From Taeniopygia guttata (taxonomy: Eukaryota > Chordata > Aves > Passeriformes > Estrildidae), in assembly GCF_048771995.1 (NCBI RefSeq), contig NC_133032.1, positions 21,739,501 to 21,803,500 of the forward strand: a stretch of 64,000 bases of DNA, given 5' to 3'. The stretch's first letter is position 1. The number at the start of each line of letters is the position of its first letter. Positions 26,389 to 44,400 of the stretch are shown one piece after another. The notes under the pieces are model-generated. The model was given only the letters and a program-made list of their open reading frames with translations, did no database searches and had not been told where the DNA came from. The position numbers and the translations under genes were made by a program.

Positions 26389-27160
26389 CAGCCTGCGTTA
26401 TTATTTTTTCAACTAGATGAGCAGACGTGCCAAGCTAAGGCCTTGTTTCTAAGAGAAAAGCTCTTATGGTTTATATGCAGTAATTTCAAAACCAGGTACT
26501 TAAATGGTGCAAGAACCTTCCTGTAGAGGTATCTTAATTAGTTGAAGCATTTCTTACACTTCAGCTTAACTGCATAGGATGCCAATGCAAACTTGATCCA
26601 GGCAATCACATAACAGGTGCAGCTACAAAGTGATTTAGCTAGACTGATTTTAACGTAGGACAGCTTCCCTGGTAGAGACATGGCCTTGGTAACAAAGTAG
26701 TGTTTAAACCAGTGTTTTGATCTACTTCCAGAATCTGACAGGCCTGGGGATTTAAATACAGAGTGATGGGTAAAACATATGTTGCAAAACACAAAGATCA
26801 GCCCTTCAGCCATCAGGCCTTCCAGGGACTACATGTTAGCTTTTCATTTCCCCGAGAGCCCAACAATAAAGGCTAAAATTCCCATGTTTCTGTCCCTTCT
26901 AGTTCCCTTTAGTGTGTACATGCGAAGCCCTCATCCCCCTCCCTTCCCACCTCCCCTCCCAATCCCCAAATTTGCAGCCTACTCATTCACAGTACACAGC
27001 AACATGTATTTTCCAGCACTGTTGAAAACTTTCCCACAGAAGCTGACATGATACCTAAAATGCAGTGGCAACAGCAAGTGCCCTCCTTAAATGAAAGCAA
27101 TAGGCACAGTTGGCTACTACAAACTGTAAGTCAGTAGCTCAGTTTGCTCTTCTGTGTAGG

Positions 27161-27168
27161 TATATACA
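27161..27168 (-). promoter_or_regulatory. Pumilio-type site UGUAUAUA
   Basis: TATATACA on the plus strand gives UGUAUAUA in the KLF7 transcript, matching the UGUANAUA consensus of Pumilio proteins. Function is inferred only from the match. Confidence 0.4.
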
Positions 27169-27460
27169 GTATACTGTTGTACATCCACACCCACACAGAG
27201 ACAGGGTGGAGAACCTGTTTTCTGGCAGTATATAGAAGTTAAGACCAAAGCACTTTAAAAAAAAAGTCATCAAAGCTTTCATTTTGAAAATCGCAGATTC
27301 CAACTTCAATTATTACAACAAAAATGCCATCAGCAAGCATTAAGGAAAACTATAAAACCCTGTTTCTAAAATGACGCCTGCATTTGAAAGTTTTCAGGTA
27401 GGGAAACTCATTCTTGAGGTGATAAAGGCAGTCTACTCCCCATCTCAACATTTCTAGGTA

Positions 27461-27506
27461 TATAATTTATATATACAACTGTATAATTATATATATAACT
27501 TATATA
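27461..27506. repeat. AT-rich repeat with a Pumilio-type site
   Basis: Interleaved TATATA/ATAATT sequence. TATATACA at 27470-27477 provides a second UGUAUAUA in the KLF7 transcript. In such AT-rich DNA a chance match is quite possible. Confidence 0.7.
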
Positions 27507-28988
27507 GCACAAGTATTCTCAAGACTTCTTCCTCTAAGGGAGGACTCTAAGGGAGGAGGAAATTCTCAGCTTTACAACACAGACCTTAGTACCTGGTAGG
27601 CCAGATCCTACAGTCCTTACAACGCTAAATCTTGCCACTGAAGCCTGTGCAGAGCCGTGGAGGAGAAAGACTGCAGTAGTCATCCCTCAACAATTAATAA
27701 AAAGAGACACAAGTGTGACAAAAGGAAGAAAAATATCCAAGCTTGATCTGGAAAAGATCATTCATGAAGATGTAGTTTAAAAGCTAATGAAAGACAGGCA
27801 AGACTTGTCAATGTTATAGTATCTTGGGAGAAAAATATTTCTATCTTTTCAAGACAAAGTTAAATAGTTATTGTCAAGCATTGTTTTGTTGTTTTTTTTT
27901 TTTTTTTCTTGGTATGTAGATATCTTTACAAGTGCAATTCTATCTGAAATCAGCAAAAAAGTAGTTCAGAAGTTCTAGGTTAGAGCATCACCCAGGATAT
28001 GAAAGCTCAAAAACAGTCTTACTGGATGGAATGACAGAATGTGCCAAGTCCTGAATGAAATCAAGAGTAAAAGCCCTTGATCCACTGAGTGCTGGCCTTA
28101 TAACTATAAATTATTTACAAAATTTTCCTCTCTTTTTTTTCTAATTTAAAGATTTTGACATACATTAAGAGAAGAGGAAGGGAAACACTTTAGGAAGTTG
28201 GACTTCATCAGCTTTGCCAAAAGTACCAATTACCACCTCTTTTGTATCCAGACAAATAAAGTGTGTTAAATAGGAGGAGCAACCTTTATATTAGATACAA
28301 ACCCCAAATTGTCTAGGGTCAGATAAAAATGAGGGAGAAAGCCTGATTCTGTAGATATCAGAAAGGTCACAGCTGAGATTTACTCAGTCACTGCAACAAT
28401 CATTATTGATCAACTCCATTTTAGCTAAACACCCTAGTGACTAGTTAATTTTTTATGCCTGAAGTTAAAACAATTCTGAAAGCAAAGACTGAGGGATCCT
28501 CTTGCATTGAGATTCTTCATCCCGTCTGTGTTTGGTGAGTGCTTCCCATGCATTAAGTGAAAATGTGCTACCCCAAGAAAAACAGCAATTCCAAAAAGTC
28601 TGAGGAAAATAAGAATGAATGAAAAAAAATGTTCCCCTTTGTAGAAATATGTTGGCTTAGATTTCAGGTCCTGGAAACCATTTCTGAGACATCACATGGG
28701 TCTTCCACTCTAGCAAACTTGTTTCCATAATATCTGGCTAGTCCCTGCGGCTGTGACACGTATCAAGGTACGATATTGCTTCAAACTGGTTTGCTAAGGG
28801 TTTGGGTTCTTTTAACATTTCTTTCTCTATAAGTCTCCCTCATGAAGAAACCTTATAAAGTTTAACAAGGATGAAACTCTCAGAATTCAAGAAAAAACCT
28901 ACAGATCTGCCCTACAGTCTGTTTCATCAGCACAAGACTATGAAGAAATAGAACCAGTACACATTTAATAAGTAAGAGCTGTGAAATG

Positions 28989-29135
28989 AATCATAGAAAC
29001 ACAGAAAAATTAGTACTGGAAGGTTCTTCTGGAGGTCACCTAATCCAACATTTAACCCTTTGTTTAGTGAGATCAGACTGCTCAGGGCCTCATCCAAGAT
29101 ATTGAAAGAATCTAGAATTTCACTTCAGTTGCTAG
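28989..29135 (-). mobile_element. CR1 LINE 3' fragment, minus strand
   Basis: The plus strand begins AATCATAGAAACACAGAAAA, then ACTGGAAGGTTC and GGAGGTCACCTAATCCAACA, and later CTGCTCAGGGCCTCATCCAA. This is the reverse complement of the CR1 tail and 3' UTR. It is diverged and short, and it lies inside the proposed KLF7 3' UTR in the same orientation as the gene. Confidence 0.8.
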
Positions 29136-29566
29136 TTTAGCCAGGTAATACAATTGTCTTGACTGAGTACTAGCTACTGAAAAAAGAACTCAGAAATAAT
29201 GAAAAATACTCTGGATTCTGCCATCCACTTTTAGACCAATCTCTATAAAATATATCTGATATTTTATGTTGCTCTTTATCTCCTAAGGGGAAAACCAAAC
29301 AGAATAAAGATGCATCGAAGTGCTGTTTTAGTGTAAGAAGTGACTAAAATACAGTATCATATGTCCTCATGTTTGATACAGTACAAATGAAACAATATAT
29401 CCTTTAGTTCAAAGTGAACCATCAATGATCATGTCGAGGAAAAACAAATTTTGCTAGCCAGGCCTCAAGCTGGTGGTACAGTATATTTTTATAAGCATAT
29501 CTTTATGCACAGATTTGGCAAATTTGATTAGAAAACTATTTATAACAGTGCTTCCGAAATTATTTT

Positions 29567-29572
29567 TTTATT
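29567..29572 (-). terminator. Possible proximal poly(A) signal
   Basis: TTTATT on the plus strand reads AATAAA on the KLF7 strand, about 4.6 kb past the stop codon. The downstream sequence is not clearly GU-rich, so this is a weaker candidate than the one at 25688. Confidence 0.25.
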
Positions 29573-29699
29573 CGTTTTCAAAATAGAATCTTGACTTTAA
29601 GTTGTCTCAGATAATGGAAAAATCCAGAAAAAAAAATTTTATCAACACTGTCACATACAAAGCACATCTCGACCTGGAATATTCTGTCTCCCCAATCAT

Positions 29700-30145
29700 G
29701 AAAATGATTGACATATGGGAGCAAGTCTAGCAGAGATTCACCACGAAGGCAGTGGAACACATGATGGATGAAAAGAGGCTGAGAGACATGATTCAGCCTT
29801 AGGAAAAGAAGGGTAAGTGTAGATCTTATTGCTATTTCCATATACCTAACCAAGACTGCAGAGAAGAAGCCAGACTCTTCTTGGAGGTGCACAGTGGAAG
29901 AGGCCTGAAAACAGGTTTGAACATGAAAAATTCCTACTTGACACACAGTTTTTTGGATTTTTTTTTTTGTTTTTACCATGAGAGTGGTTAAATATTGGAA
30001 CAGCTTGGACAGAGAGGTTGCAGAATTTCCATTTGTGAGGATATTTAAAACTCAGCTGGCTACAGCCGTGAGCAAACAGCTCTAGTTGGAGGTTGGCTAA
30101 CATGGCCTCTGGAGGCCCCTTTCCACATGTATGATTCTATGATTG
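29700..30145 (+). mobile_element. CR1 LINE 3' end, old and diverged
   Basis: CR1-like blocks appear in order: GATGAAAAGAGGCTGAGAGACATGATTCAGCCT, a degenerate middle part interrupted by a T-rich run near 29950, AAATATTGGAACAGCTTGGACAGAGAGGTTGCAGAATTTCC, GGAGGCCCCTTTCCACATGTATGATTCTATGATTG. The left boundary is uncertain by about 60 bp. The copy is antisense to KLF7, inside its proposed 3' UTR. Confidence 0.85.
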
Positions 30146-31334
30146 ACTGTTCTGATCCAAAATATTGTTTAGCTAATCATAAAAACTCACTTTTATTTTA
30201 GTTGCTTCCTCTGTGTACACTATTTTGTGAGACTCTTAGCTCAATCTGTTTTCATCCTATAGTTCCATGACCTTGGAAACCCATATCTGACTTTCTTATA
30301 ATGGCTTCTCTTTTGCAAATAGGCATAAATTTCACATTGAAGGAAACGAGGTAAAGCTTCTCCTTTCTACAGCTGGATAACTCAGTCCTCAACTGTCACC
30401 AAATTTATGGGTTTGCTTTCAAGAAGCTTTACACAGAGCCTTTCCTCTTTAGTTTGATTCTACTCATAATTTACAGAGAGAGAACAACTATACAACTTTA
30501 GCAAGGAGACACAAGCCCAAAAAGGAACTATAACAGACTACACAAGTTTGAAGTGTACAGCTTAAAATATCCGCATAGAAACAAACTTGTCATTGTAAAA
30601 AAAACAGTCCTGGAATGTGTCACTAATTATGCCTTTCCAAAATGGAGACTTGATCTATAAAATACCAAAGTTATGGTTCCAAATTTTAGTAATGACTAAG
30701 ACACTTGCATATGAGTGCCCAAAAACGGAAGTCAAGAGATTGACTGGGTACGCCATATATACAGCCAAAAAATACCTTGCTTTTCAAACATAAGAGGTGG
30801 TTCCAAAGCTCAGATTTGGCTTCAGAGTTCAAGACCTGCTACAAAGCCTGAGAAATTTGAAATCTGCCTTTTACCTCATTTTTTCTATGTTTTTAGGCTA
30901 TTTGGATCCAGGATTTAGATGTAGGCTTCCTTTTGAACAAAGTAAAGACATATTTCAGCATTTTTTTCCCCTGGGGCCCTTGTTCTGGTATATTTAAATA
31001 ATATGCCAACAAGACCACAAATGACAACTGGAACTAAAAGACTGTCTTACTTGACTCTTTCTAATTTAAATAGAGTCTGGTGTTTAAACCATCACTTAAT
31101 AATTAAGGTTTATATACTACTGATAGCACATCTAAAGGCAGGTGTGTTCAGAGGGCAAAGGAGGATATTTTTGCAGGTTCACAGCCAATGAATATTGTAG
31201 TGGAGAATTTGAGCGCATAAATTTTAGGACACTACAGTAATGAAATTATAGGATTCTCATACTTTTTGTAATCTAATGCACTCACTGGATGCTCTACAGT
31301 TTCACACAGCTGAGGTTTCAGTTCCCATTAGATA

Positions 31335-31675
31335 TCTTCCTGAGGGGCAGCAGAGAGGCAGCACCAATCTCTGCTGTCTGGTGACCAGTGACAGGATACA
31401 AAGGAATGGGATGGAGCTGTGTCAGGGGAAGTTCAGGCTGGACATTAGGAAAAAGTTCTTTACCCAGCAGGTGGTCAGACACCAGAAAAAGGCTCCCCAG
31501 GTGTTGGGAAGGGAAGTGGTCACAGCCCCAAGCCAGCCAGAGCTCAAGGAGCATTTGGACAACACTCTCAGGCACATGGTGGGATTCTTGGGATGTCCTG
31601 CGCAGGGCCAGGAGTTGGACTTTTTGATCCTTGTGGGTCCCTTACAACTCAGGACACTGATTCTGTGATCTGGCA
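31335..31675 (+). mobile_element. CR1 LINE 3' end
   Basis: Clear CR1 blocks are GGACATTAGGAAAAAGTTCTTTACCCAG, GTGGTCACAGCCCCAAGCC, GCATTTGGACAACACTCTCAGGCACATGGTGGGATTCTTGG, and GATCCTTGTGGGTCCCTTACAACTCAGGACACTGATTCTGTGATCTGG. It is better preserved than the copy at 29.7 kb and so probably younger. The copy is antisense to KLF7, within the proposed 3' UTR and about 2.5 kb past the stop codon. Confidence 0.93.
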
Positions 31676-31820
31676 GGATGCTCTATTTGTTTCAATACAA
31701 ATTAGATTCTAGGGCCCTCAGTCCCAGTGAAACAGCTGGGTGGAATGGCCATAAGAAGTATGCAAATACAGAAGTAGAGAAATACGAGATTGTCAGCAAG
31801 CAGTGCTCTGCAATTTTTAA

Positions 31821-31863
31821 ATGTATACATATATATATATAAGTATATATATATACACATATA
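31821..31863. repeat. TA-rich microsatellite with a Pumilio-type site
   Basis: An imperfect (TA)n tract following the CR1 copy. TATATACA at 31850-31857 gives a third UGUAUAUA on the KLF7 strand. Confidence 0.85.
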
Positions 31864-34161
31864 GAGTATAGTTAGTTTTAAATCTTTGGAATAAATTCAA
31901 TTTTTTCTTCTCTCTTTCTTTCTGACTTTCTTTCACTCTCTCTCATGCTCTTATCATGAATATTACATCATTGCCCCTAAAAGATGGTTAGATTTTGGTC
32001 CATATTTCATACCATATGGGCCAGACATCGTATTTCCCCCCTGTCCCCAAAGTGTTCAGTTGACAGTCACAGTGTTTTGTGAAAACTGTGAGGAAAACCA
32101 GCATCTTTTGAATAAATTCAATCTCTCACTGGAACCAAAGGTTGCAAAATGCTGAGAATTCAAGTGCCAAGGATCCCGGTGACAGCTCTTAAAAACATCT
32201 ATTGAGTTTCTTGTTTGCTCTTTTTTCCCCTTAGAGTACAATTTAACCTCCCAAACCATAAATTAAGGGAAATATTTAACAGTCAATAAGTCAAAACAGT
32301 CAAAGAAGGGCAGTTGGCTAATACATTATAAAAGAGCAGCAACCATTTGTGGACCACACGCTATTTTGTTTCATTTCTAGACACATCTTGTAGGGATGGT
32401 CCGAGAATATACAAAATATACAACCTAATGACAGCCTGCCTGCTTGCATAGGCCATTTTCATGGTCCTAAATGCAGTCTTTGGAGTCAGGGCCAGTGCCA
32501 AATAGGTTCAAATACAAGTTATGGCAATACATTTTTTAGGGTTTTTTTTTTTTTCCTTTTGTAATGAAGACTTTAATCCACTTTGAGCCAAAGAAATCAA
32601 ATTATTATGACGGAAGGGTGAGCATGAGACCTCCACTTCTCCTTGATGATTCACACCGTAGGCCAAAATGGACCTCTCTAGGTTAGTAATACTTTGGACC
32701 AATCATTTGGAAATGCCTCACTGCTGTATGTAAAATCCAATCCCTTCCTTCACCGCTCACATGGTTACATTATTTCATATAGGAGTGGGCTACAGCATCA
32801 ACTTGATGAACAGAAAAGCAAGACTTTGATAAACGGGCTAATGCTGAATGAAGCCATTGTACTTGGAAGAGGTTCTTGATTTCCTACTCAGAGACTGGAG
32901 TAGGATTTTTGGCTTGGGGTTTTTTTTGTGTGTAAGATGCTCAACAAACAGGTTTAAATTAAAACGTCTGCAGATGCTCTTTACAGAAACAAAAGGCTAA
33001 TGTTTTAAATTGGTTAATAGAAGAACTGCAAGAAAAAGCAACAGAATTCACCACTAAATCACCGTGGGTTGTGGCTAATATGCTCAATGATGTAGAAGGA
33101 ATCCTGTAGTCATGCCTGTGTGGCCAGTCCCAGACTGATATCCAGGTGAAGACAAGGAGTTCTGAAGATCACTTGTTTGTGGAGAAAAGAGAAAAAAGGT
33201 TTAAGCTTCCAAACAAGCTTTTAAAGTTTTTTGTTCAAAAAATAAACAAGAAGTCCTAGCTATGGCAATAAGGTGAGGCTTACAGAGATATTAGGTGCTG
33301 TATCTCAGGGGTTTATCCCTTGGCTACTTAGCCATGGTGGCAGCAGCTTCCAGAGTCCCTAGTGCATATGTTGTGCAATAGCCAAAAAAAAAAATTAAAA
33401 TAAAAACAATCAACAAAAATATAATCCTCCATGAAGTCTACATAAACTCAGGCCAAAAAGAGGATGTTTGTGTCACAAGTGTCACTCCACAGTCTACTGC
33501 CGTTAAGGCCACTGGTATTGACTTAAAAGCATCTCAACAGTTCAGTTCTGGGAAGAAGAATCAAAACCAAGACAGGTCAAAAGTGTCTGTGAGAAGTCTG
33601 ATGCACTGAACATTATGAATTCTCAGAGAAAGAACAAAAAACCCAAGAGGTTAATTTTGGCTACCAAACTGGGATTTGGTTTTCTAGGTCATTGTTTTCC
33701 CCCCATCTATTTAAAAAGAAAGTTAGTGCTACAAATATGCAACTTCAAGACGACATATTCTTCTACTGAGTTGCACTGAGAAGCAAGTTAGATAAGCCCC
33801 TCCTACTGCCATCCACCTGCAGGGAAGCCTCCTCTGTTTTCTTTGATTCCCACTGGTAAAAACAAGAAACAAATCCAAGAGGGATGAAGTACTGTAAGTA
33901 ATTGTTCTTTTTCACTGACTTCAGCTATGTATCATTTCCTCGCCTGCATCTTCTCCCATCCGGCTGGGGCAAGGCATAAAAGAACCGATGTAGGTATTGA
34001 AGTGTAACTGGGAGCATGACACTGTGAGCATGTGGTCCCTGTACAGAGGATTACACGGGATCAAGTTCTCTTCTCCTGTAAGGTAGCACGTTGTAACTTG
34101 AGTTCCACTTTCATCTCACAACACTTAGCCCAGATGACATCCATGCCAAGCTGACTGATAT

Positions 34162-34213
34162 TTAGATGTGTCTCTTCATGTGGAGGGCGAGGTGATCCGA
34201 CCTGGAAAAACAC
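34162..34213 (-). CDS. KLF7: KLF7 terminal coding segment, exon 4 (end of zinc finger 3)
   Basis: After acceptor AG (34214-34215, tract ttatgttgcag) the exon completes the split arginine codon and encodes CFSRSDHLALHMKRHI followed by TAA at 34162-34164. This finishes finger 3 (C-x2-C-x12-H-x3-H, about residues 275-295). The single residue after the last histidine is the usual KLF6/KLF7 C-terminus. Joined to exons 2 and 3 it gives 262 residues in this window. Adding the 34-residue first exon known in the family would make about 296, against about 302 in mammals. The same exon continues downstream as a long 3' UTR. The segment is too short to appear as an open frame by itself and was found by following phase and zinc-finger homology. 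Confidence 0.97.
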
Positions 34214-40679
<6,466 letters not shown>

Positions 40680-41352
40680 TTACTGAGCACTCAGCTTAAA
40701 AGCCCCATGCCCTCCCACCCTGCCTCTAACCCATTTGAGTCACTTAGCCCTTCTTACAATTCTTGGTCAGCGTGGGATGCAAATAACCTAGGGCTTGTGA
40801 TGCATTGTACTGAGGACAGTTCCACTCCAGATTTTACCACAGCTGAAATTCTCACACAACCTTATATCTTGTTTCTAACAAAACCAGGCAACTGGCCTTT
40901 GAAGAAGCCTTAAGAATGTCCTCAAATGTCTAAGCAGCTGTGTGGCTGAAGCTTGATTTTCAAACAGCTTTTCAGCTCACTCTAACCTTGCCAGATGTAT
41001 TACTGCAGTACTTGAGTGACTGTACTAACACCTGAAGACTGTACAGGTGTGCACCACTGCTGAGTGACCACCACTACTGCATCACATGCTTCACCCCGAT
41101 TCTATTTACCCTTTATGTGGCCAGCCTTACATCCGCTCCCCTCAAGCATTCATGCCTGCTGCCTCCAAAGACTGCACCTTTTTGACTTGCTTCTACAATA
41201 TCTACTCCTGGGACCAAGAAATTACGTGTCAGGTCATCGAGTGTGAGAGGATACAGTTTTACTTCTTTGAATCAGCTGGTCCTTCAGGCTTCTTGCACTA
41301 TACCTTCATCAGCTGTTATTCTGCCCCAAAATATTAACAGTACCCTTGAAGG

Positions 41353-41458
41353 CAGTGAAATGGTGTAGTGGTAAGACAAGAGAGATTCTAGTCTGCTGGT
41401 CGGAGTTGGACACAATGATTCTTGTGGGTTCCTTCCCAGGATATTCCATGATTCTATG
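41353..41458 (+). mobile_element. CR1-type tail with a tRNA-like head (possible SINE)
   Basis: The right part (41395-41458) is a CR1 3' tail: GGAGTTGGACACAATGATTC, TTGTGGGTTCCTTCCC, ATATTCCATGATTCTATG. Directly upstream, 41361-41371 reads TGGTGTAGTGG, which matches the RNA polymerase III A-box and the D-arm of several tRNAs, followed by TAAGACAAGAG. No convincing B-box follows. It may be a decayed tRNA-headed SINE mobilised by CR1, or just a truncated CR1 next to chance sequence. Confidence 0.55.
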
Positions 41459-44400
41459 CTCACATCTAACTATCTTCTAATGCACATCAGTCTCTGCAGA
41501 TCAAAGTCTGCCATGGTGTAACATCTGTGGAGTCATTAACACCTTCTGATGAAGAATCCCAAGTCATGACTCCCTTTTCCTTTTCAGTGCACATGTATTG
41601 GTGTGCATTCAAATTTAACATCTCCCTCCCACAACAAATGCTCCAGTGCATCTCCTCCTATAGTAACTCCATGTCATTCTTTACCATGCAGTTAGTTGAG
41701 ATAAAATTCAGCAAAAGAAATCACTTTCACTACCAAGCTTCTAAGTGGTTTATTACTTATTTGTTCTTAAAATTCCTAAGAAGGTAATCTTAAAAAAAAC
41801 ACCACATGCAACACCAAGGCTACAGTTTGTAAGACCCCTCTAGGCCAGTCACATGAAACAATCATTTGACCACAGCAGACAATGCAGAGACACAGATTGC
41901 TGTATTTAGTGTGTCTGTTCAGCAAGTTGAAGAGTGAGATCTGGATATGGGAGATCTATGTATACCATGATGATGTACTGGAGATGCAAAAAGAGCAACA
42001 AAAGTGAAAAGGGAAAGAAAATTGCAGCAAAATACATGAAAAAAAAAAAAAAAAGCTGTTCTCTGGTCTGTGAGTTTCTGCAGACTTCTTGTTGCACAGA
42101 CAGCTCTGCTGCACAGTGGTCATCTGCCCCAGACAGAACAGCAGAATGGGCTGAGACCATAAGTGAAGTTGAGCCATTTTATTGGCCTTTGAGAAGTTTC
42201 TTTGGCTCAGTAGTTCAGTTAAAGGATTCACTGGGATGAAGTTGTGAAGAGGGGGCAGCAGCTGGCAAGACTACACCAAAATATCCATTTATCCCACAGT
42301 CCCTGAAGAAGGGCCAGCCTGGATGTCCCTGCTGTGAGTCACAGTCCCCCATGGGAAAATGCCCAACAGGACAATGGACTGAGCCAACAATAATACTACC
42401 CCACTTAGAATGTGCCCGCTTGGTCATCTCCGCAGACTCACCTCTTGTTCCTTTATTCTTTGGATTTCTTCAGGAAAATAAGAAGTTAGAATCTCCTTAG
42501 TGAGAAAGGTGCTGGTGTCTTGTTTCTGGGCTGGTTACTCAGCTGTACCTCAAACACTGTCACCAGTGCTGGCCCCTGGAGCTGCAGTTGCAGCAGTTGC
42601 AGCAATCTCCCCCCAGCCCTTTGCACCCTACCTGGCACATAGCATCTGCTCTCCTCAGAAAAAAGGGATTTCCCAGGCCTGATCCTGTGCCTGTGATGGA
42701 GCACCAGTTTGTCTGAACAGTTCATGCTTTATTTTAAAAAGTTGTCAGTAAACAAGCCTCGATGATAATGCAGTTCCTTGGTTCTCTGACGCTCTCTAGT
42801 GCCTACCTTAGAGTGGAGACAGCCAGGCAGGGAAACTGCCTTGCAGCGCACTTGCCACACACACTGCAAAGCAAATGCAGAAGACAACTGCTCAGCCAAA
42901 TCTGGCAGGTGCAGCCAGTCTGAAGGATACAGTCATCTACAGAGCAGAAGGGTGAAGAAAAAGCACCCTGGGCTTTCTGTGAAACTATAGAGGCTACTAG
43001 GATTGAAGTGGAGTTTGGTTTGTTAAAATTTGTCAAGAGCTTTGAAAACATACAGTGCTACATATAGGTTACAAGAGACAGAAAAGCCAAGCACGGTTAC
43101 TGGTGAATCCAAAGAATGACATATATCTCTGTTACTTGCTGCAGGGGCTCCTCTCCCAAGTGTTCCAGTTTTGGCCTTGCACAGCCCTGAGCTGAGTTTT
43201 GTTTTTCCTTTGTAACCCAAGCCCTGATCAGCAAAATGTCAGACAGTACCTCTCGGTGCTCCAGACTGCACACTGCCGTACCAGCTCCCAGTGCACAAGG
43301 TAAATGCAAAGAAGCACAGTGACCTTTAAAGCCATGCCAGACGGCTCCTTGACCCAGAGACCTCAAAGACATTAGATTTCCTGCCCTCCTGCAGCTACTC
43401 AAAAACACAAGAGGGAAGGAGAAGAGAGACCTGCCTGTCTCTGCATGTGAAGACTACAAACAAACTGCTCCTTTCATGGCTGCTTTCACCTACCATGAAG
43501 ATAAAATGGAAGTGTAACTTGCCAAGGTGCACATATGTAGAAAGCATGGGAATGAAAAAGGGGGGAGGGTCCTCCTAACCTCACTACTGGCAATAGCAGG
43601 GAGAAAAAATGGGAAGGATCCTTTCCATGTGTTAGGCTGCTCTTCTCTTGTTCAGAGGATTAGTGAGACTAAAAAGATAGATGATGAAATCTTCTGCTGA
43701 AGGCAATGGCAAAACTCCTACTCACTACTAAGGGGCCAGGATCTCCCCCTTTTAAAGAAATTAATTATGAGCTGCAAATCCAATTAAAAATAGCCACATC
43801 ATGGAGTTGTGCCACACTGACTTTTTTCCTAATTTCTCAAATTAAAAACCACATTCAAAACTTGTGCCTGCAAGCCACTCCCAGGAAGAAGGCGCTACTC
43901 CTTAAGTCACCTTTATTTAACACAAGGATCTATGCAGTCTTTAAACAAATCCATAAATCCACATTTATACAAATACACTCAATGGAGGAGCCAGTCCTCA
44001 TCCAAAAGAAGCCAGTATCTAGGAACATGTTAAATACTCAGTTCTTTCAGTTCAGAACTTACTCCACACCATGGGGCTGGCTCAGATTCCACACGCCCAT
44101 AAACGTACCTGGGAAGCAGTGCAGATATATTCAAGGACTGGATGATGCAATTTTCCTAGATGAGCTGTGTTTAAAAAATGTATCATTTGCTTAGGGAAAA
44201 TCTGTAAGCAACATAGAAATACTGGCTTTTCAGCTGTTTCTACTTTTTCCCTTGGGAGTCAGAGACACTACCCAGGGATTCCAAGCTCATTGACTTGTGG
44301 TTTCCATGGGCAGTGCAGCACAGTGCAGGAGAGCTGCAGTGAGACAGTGGGTGAACAGGACCCAACACCCACACTGTGGGATTGGAAAGGTGTTATTTCT

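Larger units (their letters stand above)
25670..34161 (-). other. KLF7: Proposed KLF7 3' untranslated region
   Basis: From the TAA at 34162 leftward the DNA is AT-rich, contains no credible coding frame, and on the minus strand has U-rich tracts, AU repeats, UGUAUAUA motifs and conserved-looking AT segments (25.69-26.0 kb especially). These are typical of a long regulatory 3' UTR. The distal end is placed by AATAAA at 25688-25693 with a GU-rich stretch just beyond it. A nearer hexamer at 29567-29572 could give a shorter form. Three old CR1 pieces (28.99, 29.7 and 31.3 kb) lie inside, which is unusual and leaves open that the real UTR ends earlier. KLF7 in other vertebrates is known to have a long 3' UTR; the exact end here is inference. 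Confidence 0.55.

Noticed and set aside
43706-44194. 162-codon plus-strand frame in KLF7 intron 2
   Set aside because: No recognised domain, AT-driven composition, no splice or promoter context; most likely a chance frame.
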